A DNA stretch of 27,313 nucleotides from CAZPUI01 sp964415525 (GCA_964415525.1 CAYQAS010000056.1:1-27313); one strand, 5' to 3'. Shown: positions 14,245 through 23,084, counted from the stretch's first letter. Notes: a model not told the origin generated them from the letters alone. Numbers and translations are program-made.

Positions 14245-17097
14245 CTACCACCCGCACTTCACGCCCAGCTGGAACTGGCGCATGGGAGCGTATACCGTAG
14301 GTGTCCCAAAGGCCGGGGTGGTGCTCCCCAGACTGTTCTGAAGGTCCAGCACGTCCGCGCGGTTGAGGGCGTTGAAGATGTCCAGGACAGCCTCCAACCT
14401 CACCGGCCCCTGCAGCAAGGTCCTCGCCAAACGCAGATCCACCTGACGGGTCCAGGGGGTCTCCAGGCTGTTGCGCCCGACCCCCTCGGGCCGATCCGAA
14501 CCCGCATCGCCGTTCTGGTTGCGGTCATAGCCCGCAAAGAGCGGCAGGGGACGCCCGGAGCCGATCCGGGCCAGGGTGGCCAGGGTCCATGGCCCGTGAT
14601 GCCACTGGGCGTTCAGCACGAACCGATGGCGCTGGGACTGGTAGCTGGGCCCCCACTCCAGGCCGGGATCGAAGGTGTCCTGGGGCGCCACTGCGCCGGT
14701 CCAGTCCACGTAGTTGTCTTCCGCCTGGCCGCGCACGTAGGCCGCCTCCACCGACAGCTCGGAGGAAGGCCGCCAGCGGGCGGTCAGGGACAGGGTCCAG
14801 GCCCGGCTCTCGCCGCTGGAATCCGCCCGGTAGACGCTGGCGTAGCGAAGATCCGGCCTCCGGGCCGCAGGACCGAAGGGGACATAGGCATTCACATCCC
14901 GCAGATTCGACAGGTCGCGCCCTCGGGCTCGAACGCCTTCCACCGTCAGGTCCAGCCCCGTCCGGGGACGCCACGTCAGCCCCAGATCCGCCTGATCCAC
15001 CCGAGGCAGCCGGAGCTCGCCGGGGATCACCATCAGCCGGTTGCCGGGAGGCGGCGTCGCGTAGCGACGGTTCTGAGCCATCCCATCCGCCGAGGCCCAA
15101 CTGATCCAGGGGCCGACGGTGATTGGGTCCAAGAGCGTGCGGATGACGGAGACGGTGCCCTGGCCGTTCTGGATGCGCAGGCCGAAGACCGGGCCCAGAT
15201 TCGCAGCGCCCGTAAAGCTCCCGCCGCCGCCAAAGAGGCGCAGGTCCGGAGCCAGGTCCCACTGGAAACCAACCCGAGGCGCAAGACGGGCGTCGGTCCA
15301 CACCCGGCTCGGGGTCAGGAGCCGACCAAACGGACGCCCCGCCTCATCCGGAAGGCGCACCGGGCCCCAGACGGGGTCCACGGCGGCGGATGGCTGGGCC
15401 AGGGCCTGGTAGTCCGGGGTATCGACGAAGTCGGGGAAGGCCTGACGATCCCAGCGCAGGCCGAGACGAACCGACCACTCCGGCGCAGGCCGCCATTCGT
15501 CCTGCAGGAAGACCGCCTGACTGCGAGAGCGGAAGCGGGTGGATGGATCGCCGAATTTCTGGACGAAGGCCACCGGAAGCCCCTGCCCCCCGAACGGATT
15601 TGGAGCGGCGAAGGCGGCAAGGGCGGTGGGGATACCCAGGGGCGGCAGGGCGGCGAAGAGGTAATAGCCGGCGAAGGTATCCTCTAGGCTGCCTCGGTTG
15701 AGCGCATCCACCAGTTCCAGCCCGGCCTTCCAGGTGTGGGCGCCGTGGATCCCCGTGAGGGTCTCCGTCGCCTGCCAGTACGATGCCGTCGTGGACTGGG
15801 GCCCGAGCATCTGGGAGCCGAAGGTAGCCACGCCCTGCACCGCGACGGTGAGCTGTCCCGGCTGCTCAAGGGCCCGCAGGCCGTTGTCCCGGGTGGCGTA
15901 CTGCACCCGGGCTTCGTTCACCAGAGACTCCGAGAGGATCCAGCGATGGGTGAGGCCCAGGCCGAGGGAGCGGGTGTCCCGCCGCCCACCGGCGCTTCGC
16001 GCCACGAGTCCGCCCCAGGGAATCTGGTTCTCGTTGTGTTCCACCGCCCAGGCCAGGCTCAAGCCAAGGGTATGGGCCTCGCCTGGATGGGCATCCAGAC
16101 GGGCAAAGGCGCTTGTGATGTGTTCCTCCGCCGGAAGGCTGCCCAGATCGATGGGAAAGCCCTGCAGGCGGGCCAGGGCTGCCATGTCCGGCCCGATGGT
16201 CACCACGTTCCGGTCCCGCTGTTCCAATCGCTCCGCGGCGACGAACCAGAAGAGGCGGTCCTTCACCACTGGTCCCCCGGCGGAGAATCCCGTCTGGCGC
16301 AGCCGCAGATCACGGGTGCCCGGCCCCAGGGCGGGCTGGGCATCCCAGGCGCCGGGTCGCTCGAACCAGAAAGCGGTTCCGGCGAAGTCGTTGCCGCCGC
16401 TCCGGGAGACCGCGTTCACCACACCGCCCGCCGCACGACCGAACTCCACGCCGAAGCCTCCCGCCAATACCTGGAAGGACTGGATGGCTTCCTGTGGCAA
16501 GGGCATCCGGAGGCTGCCGTTGCCGAGGTCCGCATTGTCCAGGCCGTCCAGCAGGAAGGCGTTCTGGCGGGGGCTGGCTCCGAGGAAGCTGAGGCGGCTG
16601 TCCGGCGCCCCGCCGGTGACGGGTCCGCGGCCCGTCACCGCCAGGGGCGTGGCCAGGGCGAGATCCTGATAGCTGCGCCGGACCAGGGGGAGGCGCGCCA
16701 GATCCTCTGGGGTCACCTGGGCGGAGACTTGGGAGCGCACCTGCTGGAAAACCTCTCCCACCACCTCCATGACCTCAGAGGCCACCAAGGGGATATCGGC
16801 TCGATATCGAACACCGACCCCAAGTTCGAGGTCGAAGCCCGCCCGCATCCCATCGCCCTGGCGGGCCTGGAGACGGTAGCGGCCCGGAGCCAGGAATCGC
16901 AATCCGTAGCGCCCGTCGGCACCCGAACGGGTCTCCCAGCGACGCCCCGTGGCCAGGTGGACAACTTCCACCTGCCCGCCAGCCACAGGGCGACCGCCGT
17001 GGAGCAGTCGCCCTTCGAGGTCTGCGGTGTCCATACCCGTTGTCTGCCCCAGGGCAGGGAGGACCGCAAGGCACCAAAGCAGGGAGTGTCGGGACAT
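14245..17097 (-). CDS. Oar-like TonB-dependent receptor with carboxypeptidase-regulatory N-terminal domain
   Basis: The 950-residue product starts with a signal peptide (MSRHSLLWCLAVLPALGQ). A CarboxypepD_reg-like beta-sandwich follows at about residues 25-105 (DLEGRLLHGGRPVAGGQVEV through LAPGRYRLQAR). The plug contains FLLDGLDNADLGNG, IQSFQVLAGGFGVEFGRAAG and GVVNAVSRSGGNDFAGTAFWF, typical of the Oar/OmpA-related receptors abundant in Acidobacteriota and Myxococcota. The large barrel ends VKCGW with an aromatic residue. It probably handles large peptides or carbohydrates, but the ligand is unknown. The frame stays open to 17280; ATG 17097 is chosen because it gives a clean signal peptide and has GGAG nine bases upstream. 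It appears to be a single-gene unit, divergent from the AMMECR1 gene. Confidence 0.92.
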   Translation of the reverse strand: MSRHSLLWCLAVLPALGQTTGMDTADLEGRLLHGGRPVAGGQVEVVHLATGRRWETRSGADGRYGLRFLAPGRYRLQARQGDGMRAGFDLELGVGVRYRADIPLVASEVMEVVGEVFQQVRSQVSAQVTPEDLARLPLVRRSYQDLALATPLAVTGRGPVTGGAPDSRLSFLGASPRQNAFLLDGLDNADLGNGSLRMPLPQEAIQSFQVLAGGFGVEFGRAAGGVVNAVSRSGGNDFAGTAFWFERPGAWDAQPALGPGTRDLRLRQTGFSAGGPVVKDRLFWFVAAERLEQRDRNVVTIGPDMAALARLQGFPIDLGSLPAEEHITSAFARLDAHPGEAHTLGLSLAWAVEHNENQIPWGGLVARSAGGRRDTRSLGLGLTHRWILSESLVNEARVQYATRDNGLRALEQPGQLTVAVQGVATFGSQMLGPQSTTASYWQATETLTGIHGAHTWKAGLELVDALNRGSLEDTFAGYYLFAALPPLGIPTALAAFAAPNPFGGQGLPVAFVQKFGDPSTRFRSRSQAVFLQDEWRPAPEWSVRLGLRWDRQAFPDFVDTPDYQALAQPSAAVDPVWGPVRLPDEAGRPFGRLLTPSRVWTDARLAPRVGFQWDLAPDLRLFGGGGSFTGAANLGPVFGLRIQNGQGTVSVIRTLLDPITVGPWISWASADGMAQNRRYATPPPGNRLMVIPGELRLPRVDQADLGLTWRPRTGLDLTVEGVRARGRDLSNLRDVNAYVPFGPAARRPDLRYASVYRADSSGESRAWTLSLTARWRPSSELSVEAAYVRGQAEDNYVDWTGAVAPQDTFDPGLEWGPSYQSQRHRFVLNAQWHHGPWTLATLARIGSGRPLPLFAGYDRNQNGDAGSDRPEGVGRNSLETPWTRQVDLRLARTLLQGPVRLEAVLDIFNALNRADVLDLQNSLGSTTPAFGTPTVYAPMRQFQLGVKCGW

Positions 17098-17352
17098 AGG
17101 CTGAATCTCCGAGTCAACTACATCGGCCGTGCCACGCAAAGCCTTGAAAGGACTGCCTTCCAGGTATCCGGATCGAGTGAACGGCGTTCGCCTGCACATG
17201 AATGGTACAGACCTTTCGGACGCAAGTTGGACACGGTTGACGGGCAGGCCAGTACCGCTCCCAGACGCTGAAAAATCCACCTGCGCACCTGTGGACGGAT
17301 CGCCATCGCGGATCTTCCGGGTCTATCCTGTCCCACCCGGGTGAGGTCTCTC
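17098..17352. promoter_or_regulatory. Divergent intergenic region (Oar-like receptor / AMMECR1)
   Basis: These 255 bases separate two divergent genes. On the plus strand TATCCT (17324-17329) fits a -10 box, followed by GAGG (17343-17346) as ribosome site for ATG 17353, giving a short leader of about 17 bases. On the minus strand no pair of promoter boxes stands out: TGGCACG occurs but lacks the TTGC partner of a sigma-54 site. No repeat or conserved RNA structure was recognised. Confidence 0.35.
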
Positions 17353-17913
17353 ATGGAGGACAGATATACCCAAGGCGATCGCCAGACCCTGCTCAGGGTC
17401 GCTCGGGAGGTTGTACGCGCCCACCTGGAGGCTCGATCACCGCGCCTGCCCGTGTCCGACTCCCCGGCCCTTCGGGTACCGAGGGCCTGCTTTGTCACCC
17501 TGCACCGGGAAGGTGCCCTGCGCGGCTGCGTCGGAACCTTGACACCCAGGGGAACGCTCTGGGACGCCGTCGCCCAGAACGCCCGCGCCGCCGCCTTCGA
17601 GGACCCCCGCTTCGAGCCGGTCACCGCCGAGGAAGAGCCCGCCCTGCACATCGAGATCAGCGTGCTGACCGAACCCGAGGCCCTCGCCTTTGCCTCCCCG
17701 GAAGCACTCCTGGCGGCCCTGAAGCCCGGCATCGATGGCGTGCTGCTGCGCGCCGGAAGGCATCAGGCCACCTTCCTGCCCCAGGTGTGGGAGCAGTTGC
17801 CGGACCCCCAGACGTTCTTGGAGCATCTGTCCCGGAAGGCGGGGCGTCCTGGGATCTGGCGCACAACCGGAACGGAAATCCTCACCTACCGCGTGGAAGC
17901 GTTCGAGGAGTAG
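17353..17913 (+). CDS. AMMECR1-domain protein (AmmeMemoRadiSam protein A type)
   Basis: The 186-residue product is a complete AMMECR1 domain: CFVTLHREGALRGCVGTL with the hallmark LRGCVG motif, DAVAQNARAAAFEDPRFEPV, LHIEISVLTEPEAL, and the C-terminal FLPQVWEQLPDPQTFLEHL and KAG stretches. In many bacteria the domain is encoded next to a MEMO1-like protein and a radical SAM protein, but neither is in this window. The molecular function is unknown; the fold has a putative catalytic pocket around the conserved Cys. ATG 17353 is preferred over GTG 17341 because the GTG overlaps the probable ribosome site. The next gene starts seven bases after the stop, so it is probably co-transcribed with the hybrid histidine kinase. 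Confidence 0.88.
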   Translation: MEDRYTQGDRQTLLRVAREVVRAHLEARSPRLPVSDSPALRVPRACFVTLHREGALRGCVGTLTPRGTLWDAVAQNARAAAFEDPRFEPVTAEEEPALHIEISVLTEPEALAFASPEALLAALKPGIDGVLLRAGRHQATFLPQVWEQLPDPQTFLEHLSRKAGRPGIWRTTGTEILTYRVEAFEE

Positions 17914-17920
17914 GGAATCC

Positions 17921-20224
17921 ATGATCCCCATCCGCCGCCTCCTCCAGCGCGAGTTGCTAGCGTTCCTGCTGGCCCTCGCGGGCGTGTCGGCGCTCCTCGT
18001 CTGGTGGGGCGTCGGCCGGGTGCTCGACCAGCAGATCCGGGCCCGAGCCACGGAGAGCCTCGACCGGGTGGCCGGGGACCTGAACCACGATCTCGAATCC
18101 GTGGAGCGGTTTGCCCGCGGTGTGGAACTGCTCTGGCAGCAGGGAGGAATCTCCGTCTCCGACCTTCCCGCAGCGGAACGAACCTTGACCCCCCTCCTCG
18201 AGCCTTGTGGGGAGATCTCCAGCGTAGTGTTCATCTCCAACGAAGGCTGGGGCCTCACACTGACCCGGCAGGATGGGCGCGTCAGCGCCTACCACCTGGA
18301 TGCCCGACTGCCCCAGGCCCTGCGTCGAGACCTCCGGGTGAACGGCCAACGGGTCCAGGCCCCCTGGCACCCAAGCCCCTACAGGGTGCATGAACGTCCC
18401 TGGTTCCAGGAGGTCCAGAAACTCCGCACCTCGGCTTGGGCTGAGCCCTATCGCTTCGTTAACATCCCGCAGCAGGGGTTTTCCTACCTGGTGCCCCTGC
18501 GAGATGCCGCGGGTGCGTTCCGGGGCGCCGTGTGCGTGGACATCCTCATGGACACCCTGAGCCAGCGGGTGCGGGCGACGGAACCCACCCAGGGCTCCCA
18601 CGTGCTGATGGTAGATCAGATCCGGCGGGCCCTCATCCTTCCCAAGGGCATGACCATCCCCCGCTCGAAGGCGAACCCGCTGGCAAGCTATCGGGAAATC
18701 GGAACGGACTACCTGCCGCTCTTCCACCGGGTGCTCCGGGACTGGGAGGCCCTCGGTGCGCCTTACCTTCCCTTCCATGTGAACCATGAAGGCGGCTGGA
18801 CCACCGCTGTGCGAGGCCTCGGCCCGATCCCCTGGCGACTCATCCTCGTAGTGCCAGACCGCGACTACCTCGGCCCCGCCCGGAACATGGCCCTCGTTCT
18901 GGTGGCCCTCGGCCTGCTCACGACGTTTGCCGCAGGCTGGCGCCTGGTGTGGTTTTCCCGGGCCATGAGTGCCCCCCTGGAGGCCCTTTCAGCTAGCGCC
19001 GCCGCCTTGGGAGAAGGTCAAACACCCCCACCGGTGGCCACCGAGGTAAAGGAACTCCGCCAACTCGACGAGGCCCTCCAGCAAGCCGCTGCAACCCTGG
19101 CCCGGGAGGCGGATCTGCGTCTCCAGCTCGGTCACAGTCAAAGGGTGGAGACCCTGGGCGCTCTTGCGGGCGGCATCGCCCATGACGTGAACAACCAGCT
19201 GGCGGCCATCGTGGGACAGATCTACCTGGCCCGAACCCGGCTGTCGGACGACCATCCCGCCCTCGCCCGACTCGACCGCGCGGAGGACGCCGCCCAGCGC
19301 TGCAGCCGCACCCTGCGGGCCCTCCTGGCCTTCAGCCGCAAGTCCACCTCTGAGCGCGGCCCCTTGGACCTGAATGATCTCGTTCGCCACACGGCCCAGT
19401 TGCTGGAACCGCTCCTCGGGGGTCATGTAGATGTGGAATTGCGGCTCACTCCCGGACTTCCGGCGGTGCTCGGGGACACCGTGAGCCTTGAACAGGTATT
19501 GATGAACCTCGGCGTGAATGCCCGGGATGCCATGCCCGGGGGCGGTCGCCTGGTGGTCGAGACCTCCCACGGGCCGAACAATCAGGTCGGCCTCAGCGTG
19601 ACCGACAGCGGCTCGGGCATCCCCGAGGAGGTCCTGCCTCGAATCTTCGAGCCCTTCTTTACCACCAAAGAAGTCGGCAAGGGCACCGGGCTCGGTCTCG
19701 CCATGGTGCAATCCATCGTGGAGGCTCACGGCGGCCAGATCCGCGTGGAGACCCAGACCGGGAAAGGCAGCACCTTCCACATTGCCCTGCCCGCCACGGA
19801 GCCGGCCCCCCGGGCAGGCAGCCTTTCCGAACAGCCCCAGGAAATGGACCTGCCCGGACGGCGGGTGCTGGTTGTGGACGACGATCCCCACCTGCGTGAA
19901 CTGATGATGGATGTCTTCATCCAGAAACGGGCCCACGTGGAAGGCGTACCGGATGGCATGCAGGCTTGGGCCCTGGTGCAGGCCCTGGAATACGACCTCG
20001 TCGTGACGGATCACCGAATGCCCTTCATGACCGGTTTGGAGCTCGTGGAGAACATCCGCCAGAGCGGTCGGAACGTCCCGATCATCCTGGTCAGCGGCTT
20101 CGGGCTTGAAGGCCGGGAAAGGGAGCTGCGCGAGGATCCTCGGCTGCGCCTGCTGGCCAAGCCCTTCAGCCTGCTCACCCTGTTCAAGGTGGCCCAGGAG
20201 CTCATCAACGCCCCGAAAAGCTGA
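17921..20224 (+). CDS. Hybrid sensor histidine kinase with periplasmic Cache-like sensor and C-terminal receiver
   Basis: The 767-residue product has a transmembrane helix at ~10-32, a ~290-residue periplasmic domain of double-Cache style (RPWFQEVQ, AEPYRFVNIPQQGFSYLVPL, GAVCVDILMDTLS), a second helix at ~322-345 and a HAMP-like linker. The kinase core has H421 in GGIAHDVNNQLAAIVG, N533 in the N box, DSGSGIPEE (D562) and GKGTGLGLAM. The C-terminal receiver is intact: D653, D654, phospho-acceptor D697 in VTDHRMP, and K747. The GGIAHDVNNQL form is the family seen in hybrid and NtrB-like kinases. ATG 17921 follows the AMMECR1 stop by seven bases with AGTAGGG as ribosome site. It has no separate output domain, so phosphate must pass to another protein not visible here. 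The gene converges with the PilZ gene. Confidence 0.93.
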   Translation: MIPIRRLLQRELLAFLLALAGVSALLVWWGVGRVLDQQIRARATESLDRVAGDLNHDLESVERFARGVELLWQQGGISVSDLPAAERTLTPLLEPCGEISSVVFISNEGWGLTLTRQDGRVSAYHLDARLPQALRRDLRVNGQRVQAPWHPSPYRVHERPWFQEVQKLRTSAWAEPYRFVNIPQQGFSYLVPLRDAAGAFRGAVCVDILMDTLSQRVRATEPTQGSHVLMVDQIRRALILPKGMTIPRSKANPLASYREIGTDYLPLFHRVLRDWEALGAPYLPFHVNHEGGWTTAVRGLGPIPWRLILVVPDRDYLGPARNMALVLVALGLLTTFAAGWRLVWFSRAMSAPLEALSASAAALGEGQTPPPVATEVKELRQLDEALQQAAATLAREADLRLQLGHSQRVETLGALAGGIAHDVNNQLAAIVGQIYLARTRLSDDHPALARLDRAEDAAQRCSRTLRALLAFSRKSTSERGPLDLNDLVRHTAQLLEPLLGGHVDVELRLTPGLPAVLGDTVSLEQVLMNLGVNARDAMPGGGRLVVETSHGPNNQVGLSVTDSGSGIPEEVLPRIFEPFFTTKEVGKGTGLGLAMVQSIVEAHGGQIRVETQTGKGSTFHIALPATEPAPRAGSLSEQPQEMDLPGRRVLVVDDDPHLRELMMDVFIQKRAHVEGVPDGMQAWALVQALEYDLVVTDHRMPFMTGLELVENIRQSGRNVPIILVSGFGLEGRERELREDPRLRLLAKPFSLLTLFKVAQELINAPKS

Positions 20225-20236
20225 CGTCAGGCTTCT
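20214..20236. terminator. Palindromic junction, possible bidirectional terminator
   Basis: The two convergent genes end two bases apart. The junction GAAAAGC-TGACGTCA-GGCTTCTC is nearly self-complementary, with a perfect TGACGTCA centre formed by the two facing TGA stop codons and flanking AAGC/GGCTT arms. A weak hairpin is possible on both strands, but there is no clear U-run. The central palindrome may be an accident of the two stop codons. Confidence 0.25.
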
Positions 20237-21330
20237 CCCGGGAAGTGCTTCCGGAAGATGCCCTGGAGCATGCGCCCCATGAGCGGACTCGCCTTGGCGC
20301 CGATACGGAAGCTCGCAATGGCGTGAAGCTGGGTTGCCAGCTCCGAAAGCCCAGCGGGATCCACACCTTCCCGAGCCACCAAGACGAACGGCAGCTTCCC
20401 CCCCATGGTTTCCACCAGCATGCGGGCGCGACGGCGGTCCTCCATGGCCAGGCTGTTCACGTGGAAGAGCACCACGCTCTCGCTGGCGGGATCCACGTCC
20501 TTTATGGCCTGGATGTTGGGAGAAAGGGTCGTCAGTGCGGGAAGATCCGTGAGCTCCTGCCGCAGCTGGACTTCGAGGAGGGCGTCCGAACTCACCAGCA
20601 CGAGGCCCTGATGCCGCGCTGCGGGGTGGCCAGATTCCGCCGCCACCCCGCCCTGGCGAAAGGATCGCTCCTGGTCCTCCTCCCGGCGCACGAAGACCCA
20701 GCGGCTGAGTCGATCCAACATCGCCCCAGTCAGGGGCGGGTGGAACTCCAACCCCATCACCCGCTCGTTCACATGCCGCACGCTGGCGTGGTGATTCAGG
20801 TGGATCTCTGGTGTCAGGGGAATGGTCAGGGCGATACGGTCGCCCAGGCGGACTTCATCCATCTGGAAGTCCCGCAGGGCCGTGATCCGGGCGCCCATGG
20901 TGCTGAGATTGACCAGGGTGGCGCTGATGAGCTCGAAACGGCGGGTGCTGAAGGTGACATTCACCGCCCCCACGCGCTCCACCCGGTAGGCCCGTCGCTG
21001 CTCGTCCTCTTCCGCCTGGGCGGGGATCTGCAGCCGGAGCGTTCGTTTTCCCCCCACTTGGCCGAAACCCAACAGCTTCGTTGGCGCCTCCATAAAGCTG
21101 AAGGCATGGGGGAAGCGCATCCTCAGGTCACTGGACTTCAGGGCGTAGAAGGCGTCCTCGTACTGCATGGTGGCGTTGGCCTGGATCGCGTCCTCCTCCA
21201 TGCGCACGAAACAGGATTCGAAGCGCAGATAGGGCGTCGCGAGAATGAGCACCTCGCGCCGGGCCGTGGCCCGCTCGAGGGCCGCCCGGATCGCAGCCTC
21301 GTTGCGCAGCGTGAACTTGCCATCCGACAT
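20227..21330 (-). CDS. PilZ-domain protein with receiver-like C-terminus lacking the phosphorylation site
   Basis: The 367-residue product has an N-terminal YcgR-N-like region (1-105), a PilZ domain with the c-di-GMP-binding motifs RRAYR (R112, R116) and NLSTMG (141-146), and a C-terminal alpha/beta domain (~242-367). That last domain starts HQGLVLVSSDALLEVQLRQEL and continues with VVLFHVNSLAMEDRRRARML and PFVLVAREGVD, following receiver-domain topology. The expected aspartates are replaced (SSD and FHVN), so it is probably a pseudo-receiver. The predicted role is cytoplasmic c-di-GMP-dependent regulation. ATG 21330 has GATGAGGG upstream; ATG 21354 eight codons earlier lacks a site. The frame stays open far upstream, but that part is antisense to the dipeptidase gene and not coding. 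Confidence 0.88.
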   Translation of the reverse strand: MSDGKFTLRNEAAIRAALERATARREVLILATPYLRFESCFVRMEEDAIQANATMQYEDAFYALKSSDLRMRFPHAFSFMEAPTKLLGFGQVGGKRTLRLQIPAQAEEDEQRRAYRVERVGAVNVTFSTRRFELISATLVNLSTMGARITALRDFQMDEVRLGDRIALTIPLTPEIHLNHHASVRHVNERVMGLEFHPPLTGAMLDRLSRWVFVRREEDQERSFRQGGVAAESGHPAARHQGLVLVSSDALLEVQLRQELTDLPALTTLSPNIQAIKDVDPASESVVLFHVNSLAMEDRRRARMLVETMGGKLPFVLVAREGVDPAGLSELATQLHAIASFRIGAKASPLMGRMLQGIFRKHFPGEA

Positions 21331-21465
21331 GAACCGACCCTCATCCAGGTGCATCGGCTTGCAAGATCCAACGTATGAAGTCCCTGCACGAAAGTTAGCA
21401 TTTTTACCAGGAGGCGGCCGTCGCGCTTCGGGATGGCATGCTTTGGGGGAATCCATGGAGTCGCC
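21331..21465. promoter_or_regulatory. Divergent intergenic region (PilZ / C69 dipeptidase)
   Basis: 135 bases between divergent genes hold a short AT-rich patch (GTTAGCATTTTTACC, 21394-21408), which contains TAGCAT, a possible -10 for the dipeptidase gene. On the other strand TACGTT (complement of 21370-21375) could be the -10 for the PilZ gene. -35 boxes are not convincing. Minus-strand translation here reads ACHPEARRPP, a string often seen when dispersed intergenic repeats are translated, so part may be a repeat fragment. Confidence 0.3.
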
Positions 21466-23076
21466 ATGCGCCTGCTCACCGCCCTCGCCGCCCTGCTGGT
21501 CCTTGCGCCCGGCCTGGACGCCTGCACCAACGTGATCGTCACCAAGGGCGCCAGCCGCACCGGGGCGACCTTGCTGGCGTACACGGACGACAGCGTGACC
21601 CGCTATGGCGACCTGGCCTTTCGACCGCGCCAGAAGCACCTGCCAGGCACGATGCGGGACGTCATCGACTGGAGCACGGGCGTCTTCCACGGCCGCATCC
21701 CCGAGGCTGCCCTCACCTACCAGCGCATCGGCAACATGAACGAGCATCAGCTCTGCATCGCCGAGACCACCTTCACCGGCCGCAAGGAGTCCGAAGGCAG
21801 CGGGATGATGGACTACGGCAGCCTGATGTACATCGCCCTGGAGCGCGCGAAGACCGCCCGGGAGGCCATCACCGTCATCACCGGCCTCGTGGAGCAGTTC
21901 GGCTACAACTCCACCGGCGAGTCCATCTCCATCTGCGACCCGAACGAGGCGTGGATCCTGGAGATCATCGGCAAGGGCAAGGAGGACAAGGGCGCCGTGT
22001 GGGTGGCGGTGAAGCTGGCGGACGGCACCATGAGCGCCCATGCCAACCAGGCCCGCATCCGCCAGTTCCCCCTGAACGATCCCGCCAACGCCACCTACTC
22101 GAAGGACGTCATCACGTTCGCCAAGACCAAGGGCTGGTTCCGGGGTGAGGACAAGGATTTCCGTTTCGCGGACGCCTACGCCCCCCTGGAGTTCAGCGGC
22201 CTGCGGGCCTGCGAGGCGCGGGTGTGGAGTGTCTTCCGGCGCAGCGCGCCGAGCCAGAGCTATTCCGTGGCCTATGCCATGGGCGACGCCACCGCCGCGC
22301 CCTTGCCCTATGCCATCCGGCCCGACAAGAAGCTCGACGCCCGGGACGTGATGGAGCTGCTCCGAGATCACTACGAAGGCACCGAGATGGATCCCACCAA
22401 GGATGTGGGCGCGGGCCCTTTCGGGTTCCCCCTGCGCTGGCGCCCCAACACCTGGAAGCTGGGCGAGACCAGCTACATCAACGAGCGCCCCATCAGCACC
22501 ATGCAGACGGCCTGGTCCTTCGTGGCGGAGATGCGCGCGGGGATGCCGGACGCCATCGGCGGCTGCTTCTGGTTCGGCGTCGACGACAGCTATCTCACCT
22601 GCTACGTCCCCTTCTACATGGGCATGACGGACGTTCCTCCCAGCTGGCGCGAGAAGCCGGGCGGATGGGACGAATTCACCTGGGACAGCGCCTTCTGGAG
22701 CTTCACCTTCGTGAGCAACTACACCTACGGCCGCTGGAGCGACATGGTGCAGGACGTGCAGAAGGTCCAGCGGGAGCTGGAGGGCCGCTTCCTCGCTGAG
22801 CAGCCGGACATCGAGGCCCACGCCCTCGCGCTTCATAAGCAGGATCCGATGGCCGCGCGACAGTTCCTGACGAAGCACTGCATCGACAACGCCGAGATGG
22901 TGGTGAAGCGCTGGCAGAAGCTCGGCCAGAAGCTCATCTGGAAATACAACGACGGCAACGTGCGCGACGTCCAGGGCAAGGTCAGCGCCCCCGGTTACAG
23001 CGAGGCGTGGCGCAAGCGCATGGCGGGCGACCGCGGCGACGCCATCAAGGTCAAGCCGGTGGGGGAGGCGAAATAG
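21466..23076 (+). CDS. Secreted C69-family dipeptidase (Ntn hydrolase)
   Basis: The 536-residue product is a peptidase C69/U34 family dipeptidase. A signal peptide (MRLLTALAALLVLAPGLDA) ends directly before Cys20, and the mature CTNVIVTKGAS N-terminus matches the Ntn-hydrolase requirement for an N-terminal nucleophile. Family stretches include NMNEHQLCIAETTFTGRKE, MDYGSLMYIALERAKTAREAI, GESISICDPNEAWILEI, SAHANQARIRQFPLNDP and YSVAYAMGDATAAPL. It hydrolyses dipeptides in the periplasm. A longer in-frame start at 21433 exists, but ATG 21466 has GGAG upstream and gives the signal peptide. It appears monocistronic, with an inverted-repeat element beginning nine bases after the stop. Confidence 0.93.
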   Translation: MRLLTALAALLVLAPGLDACTNVIVTKGASRTGATLLAYTDDSVTRYGDLAFRPRQKHLPGTMRDVIDWSTGVFHGRIPEAALTYQRIGNMNEHQLCIAETTFTGRKESEGSGMMDYGSLMYIALERAKTAREAITVITGLVEQFGYNSTGESISICDPNEAWILEIIGKGKEDKGAVWVAVKLADGTMSAHANQARIRQFPLNDPANATYSKDVITFAKTKGWFRGEDKDFRFADAYAPLEFSGLRACEARVWSVFRRSAPSQSYSVAYAMGDATAAPLPYAIRPDKKLDARDVMELLRDHYEGTEMDPTKDVGAGPFGFPLRWRPNTWKLGETSYINERPISTMQTAWSFVAEMRAGMPDAIGGCFWFGVDDSYLTCYVPFYMGMTDVPPSWREKPGGWDEFTWDSAFWSFTFVSNYTYGRWSDMVQDVQKVQRELEGRFLAEQPDIEAHALALHKQDPMAARQFLTKHCIDNAEMVVKRWQKLGQKLIWKYNDGNVRDVQGKVSAPGYSEAWRKRMAGDRGDAIKVKPVGEAK

Positions 23077-23084
23077 CACTTTTC

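Noticed and set aside
17130..17150. TGGCACG on the minus strand as a possible sigma-54 promoter for the Oar-like receptor gene
   Set aside because: The -12 element at the required spacing reads ATGT instead of TTGC.
15736..17271. 511-codon plus-strand open frame opposite the Oar-like receptor gene
   Set aside because: The opposite strand carries signal peptide, carboxypeptidase-like domain and plug motifs; the plus frame has none.
17098..17280. Longer N-terminus for the Oar-like receptor (61 extra codons)
   Set aside because: The extra residues would bury the signal peptide, have no domain, and the ATG at 17097 has a ribosome site.
21400..21450. Minus-strand ACHPEARRPP-encoding stretch as a dispersed repeat
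   Set aside because: Only one copy is visible in the window and no clear arms are found, so it is mentioned in the intergenic entry but not claimed as a repeat.
21331..23079. Very long open frame on the minus strand, antisense to the dipeptidase gene and joined to the PilZ gene
   Set aside because: It mirrors the strongly coding plus strand in GC-rich DNA; its translation is rich in H, A, V, G and L without family motifs, while the plus strand encodes a clear C69 dipeptidase with signal peptide.
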